DNA from: JAHQVI01 sp964407075
GTDB taxonomy: Bacteria > Pseudomonadota > Alphaproteobacteria > Rhizobiales > Rhodomicrobiaceae
Assembly: GCA_964407075.1 (NCBI GenBank)
Contig: CAYOUE010000072.1
Coordinates: forward strand, 1 to 14,723
Length of the DNA stretch: 14,723 nucleotides
Reading direction: 5' to 3'
Position numbers and translations under genes: made by a program. The stretch's first letter is position 1. Every line of letters starts with the position of its first letter. Under the pieces are notes generated by a model that saw nothing but the letters and a program-made list of their open reading frames with translations, did no database searches and was not told the origin of the DNA. This document shows, piece after piece, positions 13,234 through 14,723 of the stretch.

Positions 13234-13757
13234 TTTCGCGTCATTCCAAGTTCGCCCGGAGCCGGATGGCGGTAGACGATCGCCGGCGCCCCGAACAGGT
13301 CGAATTCGTAATCCGGTCTCGCGCCGAGCCGTTCGGCGACCGCACGCGAGGCGGCGTTTTCCGGGGCGATGAAGCTGATCGCGGTCGTCCAGCCCAGATC
13401 GCGGTAAGCATATTCGCGTGACCGCAGCGCCGCTTCCGTCGCATAGCCCCTGCCGCGCATCTGCGGCATGAGCCCCCAGCCGATTTCAGGCTCCGGCCAG
13501 CCTTCCGGATACCAGAGGCCGCACCATCCGGCGAAGTGGCCGCTCGCCTTTTCCTCCAGCGCCCAGAAGCCGTAGCCGCGCAGCACCCAGTGCCCCACGA
13601 GGCTCGCCATGCGCCGCCAGACCTGATCGCGCGGCAAGGGGCCGCCGATGAAGCGGGCGCTCTCCTCGTCCTCATAGAACGCGGAGAGCGTATCGAGGTC
13701 GCCATCGCGCCAGGCCCGCATGATGAGGCGTTCGGTTTCGAGTTCGGGGATGTTCAC
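13230..13757 (-). CDS. GNAT acetyltransferase, RimJ/RimL type
   Basis: A 175-residue acetyltransferase with the typical RimJ/RimL opening ELETERLIMRAWRDGDLDTL (5-24). IGWGLMPQMRGRGYATEAAL (92-111) carries the acetyl-CoA loop, and the late motif ENAASRAVAERLG follows. RimJ and RimL acetylate the N-termini of ribosomal proteins S5 and L12, but this branch also includes many small-molecule and antibiotic acetyltransferases, so the substrate stays open. The start is GTG at 13757; no in-frame ATG lies early enough to keep the conserved opening, and the ribosome site is weak. It stands between an AT-rich hypothetical gene and rpsP, 43 bases before rpsP. The position in a ribosomal cluster makes a ribosomal substrate attractive but not shown. 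Confidence 0.88.
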   Translation of the reverse strand: MNIPELETERLIMRAWRDGDLDTLSAFYEDEESARFIGGPLPRDQVWRRMASLVGHWVLRGYGFWALEEKASGHFAGWCGLWYPEGWPEPEIGWGLMPQMRGRGYATEAALRSREYAYRDLGWTTAISFIAPENAASRAVAERLGARPDYEFDLFGAPAIVYRHPAPGELGMTRN

Positions 13758-13784
13758 GTTGCGGTCTTGCTCTCGATTCTCTGG

Positions 13785-13804
13785 ATCCCCGCCTTCGCGG
13801 GGAT
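13785..13804. repeat. REP-like palindromic repeat unit
   Basis: ATCCCCGC (13785-13792) and GCGGGGAT (13797-13804) form a perfect 8-bp stem with loop CTTC, preceded by CTGG. Read on the + strand it encodes the familiar spurious peptide WIPAFAG. This is a known type of dispersed intergenic palindrome in proteobacterial genomes. It stands at the border between the GC-rich GNAT gene and the AT-rich segment. Confidence 0.75.
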
Positions 13805-13866
13805 TTCGACTACTTGTCTAGCATCGTTTTGTGCTAAAGTTTGTCTTGGGTGCTGACTTATGAAAT

Positions 13867-14430
13867 TCAGCTCAACTCAATCCTGATCTTTTCTAGTCGG
13901 TCGCTTAAGCTGGAATGCCGGCTAGGATCTGGAATTTCCATGGCAACCTCCCAAGCTCGTTCTTGGTTACCGGCTTTAGCGTACGCAACAGCAATTGCTT
14001 CAAGCGAGTAATTTATTTCATATCCCTTGTTTAAAATTGCTACAGCGTACGCAGAATCTAAATCTCCAAACTCAATAAGTTTATACATTATTGGATTAAT
14101 ATGTTTCGCGAGCTCCTCAGCGTCATATCTAAAATCAATGGAATAAATTTGCGCATTCTTAATTAAGTCACTTGAATTCAATTCAGAATTTGAGCCTGTT
14201 CTAGATTTTTGATTTGCCAGAACTTCCTGCTTTTTGTCAGTAGAGATCAAAGCTTTTTTAACCTGTGAAGGAACGTCTTTTGCCTCTGGAACGCTACTTC
14301 TGGTCGAATGACGATATAAAAAGTCTGCGATGTTAGCCACGAACGATGGTCTGCCAACCGTAAGCCAGTAAACAATAATGCCTCCTATGATAGTCGAAAT
14401 AGTACCCAATATTAAAATCTCGGAATTCAT
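13867..14430 (-). CDS. AT-rich membrane-anchored hypothetical protein with one TPR-like unit
   Basis: I do not recognise this 187-residue protein as a named family. It has an N-terminal membrane helix (5-26, ILILGTISTIIGGIIVYWL) that would anchor it. A polar, probably unstructured middle part (about 40-95) follows, then a helical C-terminal part. Residues 142-186 (SLEAIAVAYAKAGNQERAWE, then VAMEIPDPSRHSSLSDRLEKI) look like one unit of the TPR-like repeat with the pattern A-x-A-x-A-x-x-A-G-x-x-x-x-A. The gene is clearly richer in A and T and uses other codons than its neighbours, a sign of recent transfer. It begins 23 bases after the ffh stop and has a poor ribosome site (AGGGA directly before ATG). 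It is read in the direction of the ribosomal cluster, so it may be transcribed from the ffh promoter. Function unknown. Confidence 0.75.
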   Translation of the reverse strand: MNSEILILGTISTIIGGIIVYWLTVGRPSFVANIADFLYRHSTRSSVPEAKDVPSQVKKALISTDKKQEVLANQKSRTGSNSELNSSDLIKNAQIYSIDFRYDAEELAKHINPIMYKLIEFGDLDSAYAVAILNKGYEINYSLEAIAVAYAKAGNQERAWEVAMEIPDPSRHSSLSDRLEKIRIELS

Positions 14431-14453
14431 TCCCTGAACTCGCTACCTATCCA

Positions 14454-14723
14454 TTACTTCTTCTTCCCGCCCGGCAGGCCCGGCAAGCCTCTCGGCGCGC
14501 CGCCGCTGCCCGGCAGCCCCGGCAGTCCGCCGCCGAAACCTCCCGGCATTCCGCCCATGCCCGGCGGCAGGCCCCTGCCAGCAGGCATCTTGCCGGACTT
14601 GGCCGCCTCGATCATTTCCGGCGTCGGCTCGGGCATCCCGCCGCCGAGGCCGAACATCTTCGCCAGCCCGCCCTTGCCGCGCGAGACCTGCTTCATCATG
14701 TCGGACATCTGGCGGTGCATCTT
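14454..14723 (-). CDS. ffh: Signal recognition particle protein Ffh, C-terminal end
   Basis: Only the last 89 residues are in the window; the GTPase and most of the M domain lie beyond its end. The visible start KMHRQMSDMMKQVSRGKGGLAKMFG is the last helix region of the Ffh M domain, which binds 4.5S RNA and signal sequences. It is followed by a flexible tail very rich in Gly, Pro and Met (GGGMPEPTPEM, then repeated GGMPGG and GLPGLPG) and a Lys-rich end. Ffh directs inner-membrane proteins to the translocon during translation. Its position upstream of rpsP on the same strand is the classical arrangement. Stop TAA at 14456-14454. Confidence 0.88.
   Translation of the reverse strand, partial: KMHRQMSDMMKQVSRGKGGLAKMFGLGGGMPEPTPEMIEAAKSGKMPAGRGLPPGMGGMPGGFGGGLPGLPGSGGAPRGLPGLPGGKKK

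Noticed and set aside
13536..13856. 106-codon open frame on the + strand ending in WIPAFAGISTTCL
   Set aside because: The frame is antisense to the GNAT gene, and the WIPAFAG stretch is the known false peptide from the palindromic repeat at 13785-13804.

Overview
The window looks like a GC-rich alphaproteobacterial chromosome segment, perhaps from a metagenome scaffold because it carries two 10-N gaps. The strongest taxonomic marker is CtrA, the alphaproteobacterial cell-cycle response regulator, whose C-terminal part opens the window. The order ffh ... rpsP-rimM-trmD-rplS-leuC and a rplS promoter candidate of Caulobacter type (TTGACA, 17 bases, GCTAAA) agree with this. I cannot place it below class level with confidence.

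Left part (1-5700, + strand). The 3' end of ctrA (interrupted by a gap) ends at a strong intrinsic terminator. A three-gene unit follows with overlapping or nearly overlapping starts: an ABC ATPase of the GldA/CcmA type, a 970-residue fusion of ABC-2 permease with GldG-like auxiliary domain, and a membrane-anchored DUF4340 protein. It is closed by an 11-bp-stem terminator. This is a conserved envelope ABC system of unknown substrate.

Middle part (5700-8680). A small YRG-motif (DUF4278-like) gene on the - strand faces away from a + strand gene that joins a ribbon-helix-helix DNA-binding domain to a complete PII signalling protein in one reading frame. The AT-rich spacer between them carries a near-consensus promoter overlapped by two dyads. 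I consider this RHH-PII fusion with its candidate operator the most novel item in the window. A nucleoside 2-deoxyribosyltransferase-family gene follows the fusion, probably co-transcribed, and converges on nhaA (Na+/H+ antiporter, - strand).

Right part (8680-14723, - strand). Read in its own direction it runs: ffh (3' end), an AT-rich membrane/TPR-like hypothetical gene, a RimJ/L-type GNAT, rpsP, rimM, a second GNAT, trmD, rplS (L19 with an added helix-hairpin-helix domain) and leuC (with a gap), then nhaA. This is the classical SRP/ribosome/tRNA-modification cluster with accessory insertions. Translational coupling is visible at rimM/GNAT/trmD (8-nt overlap, 3-nt gap) and rplS/leuC (the rplS stop codon lies partly in the leuC Shine-Dalgarno). 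A perfect 8-bp hairpin separates rpsP from rimM, where differential expression is known in E. coli.
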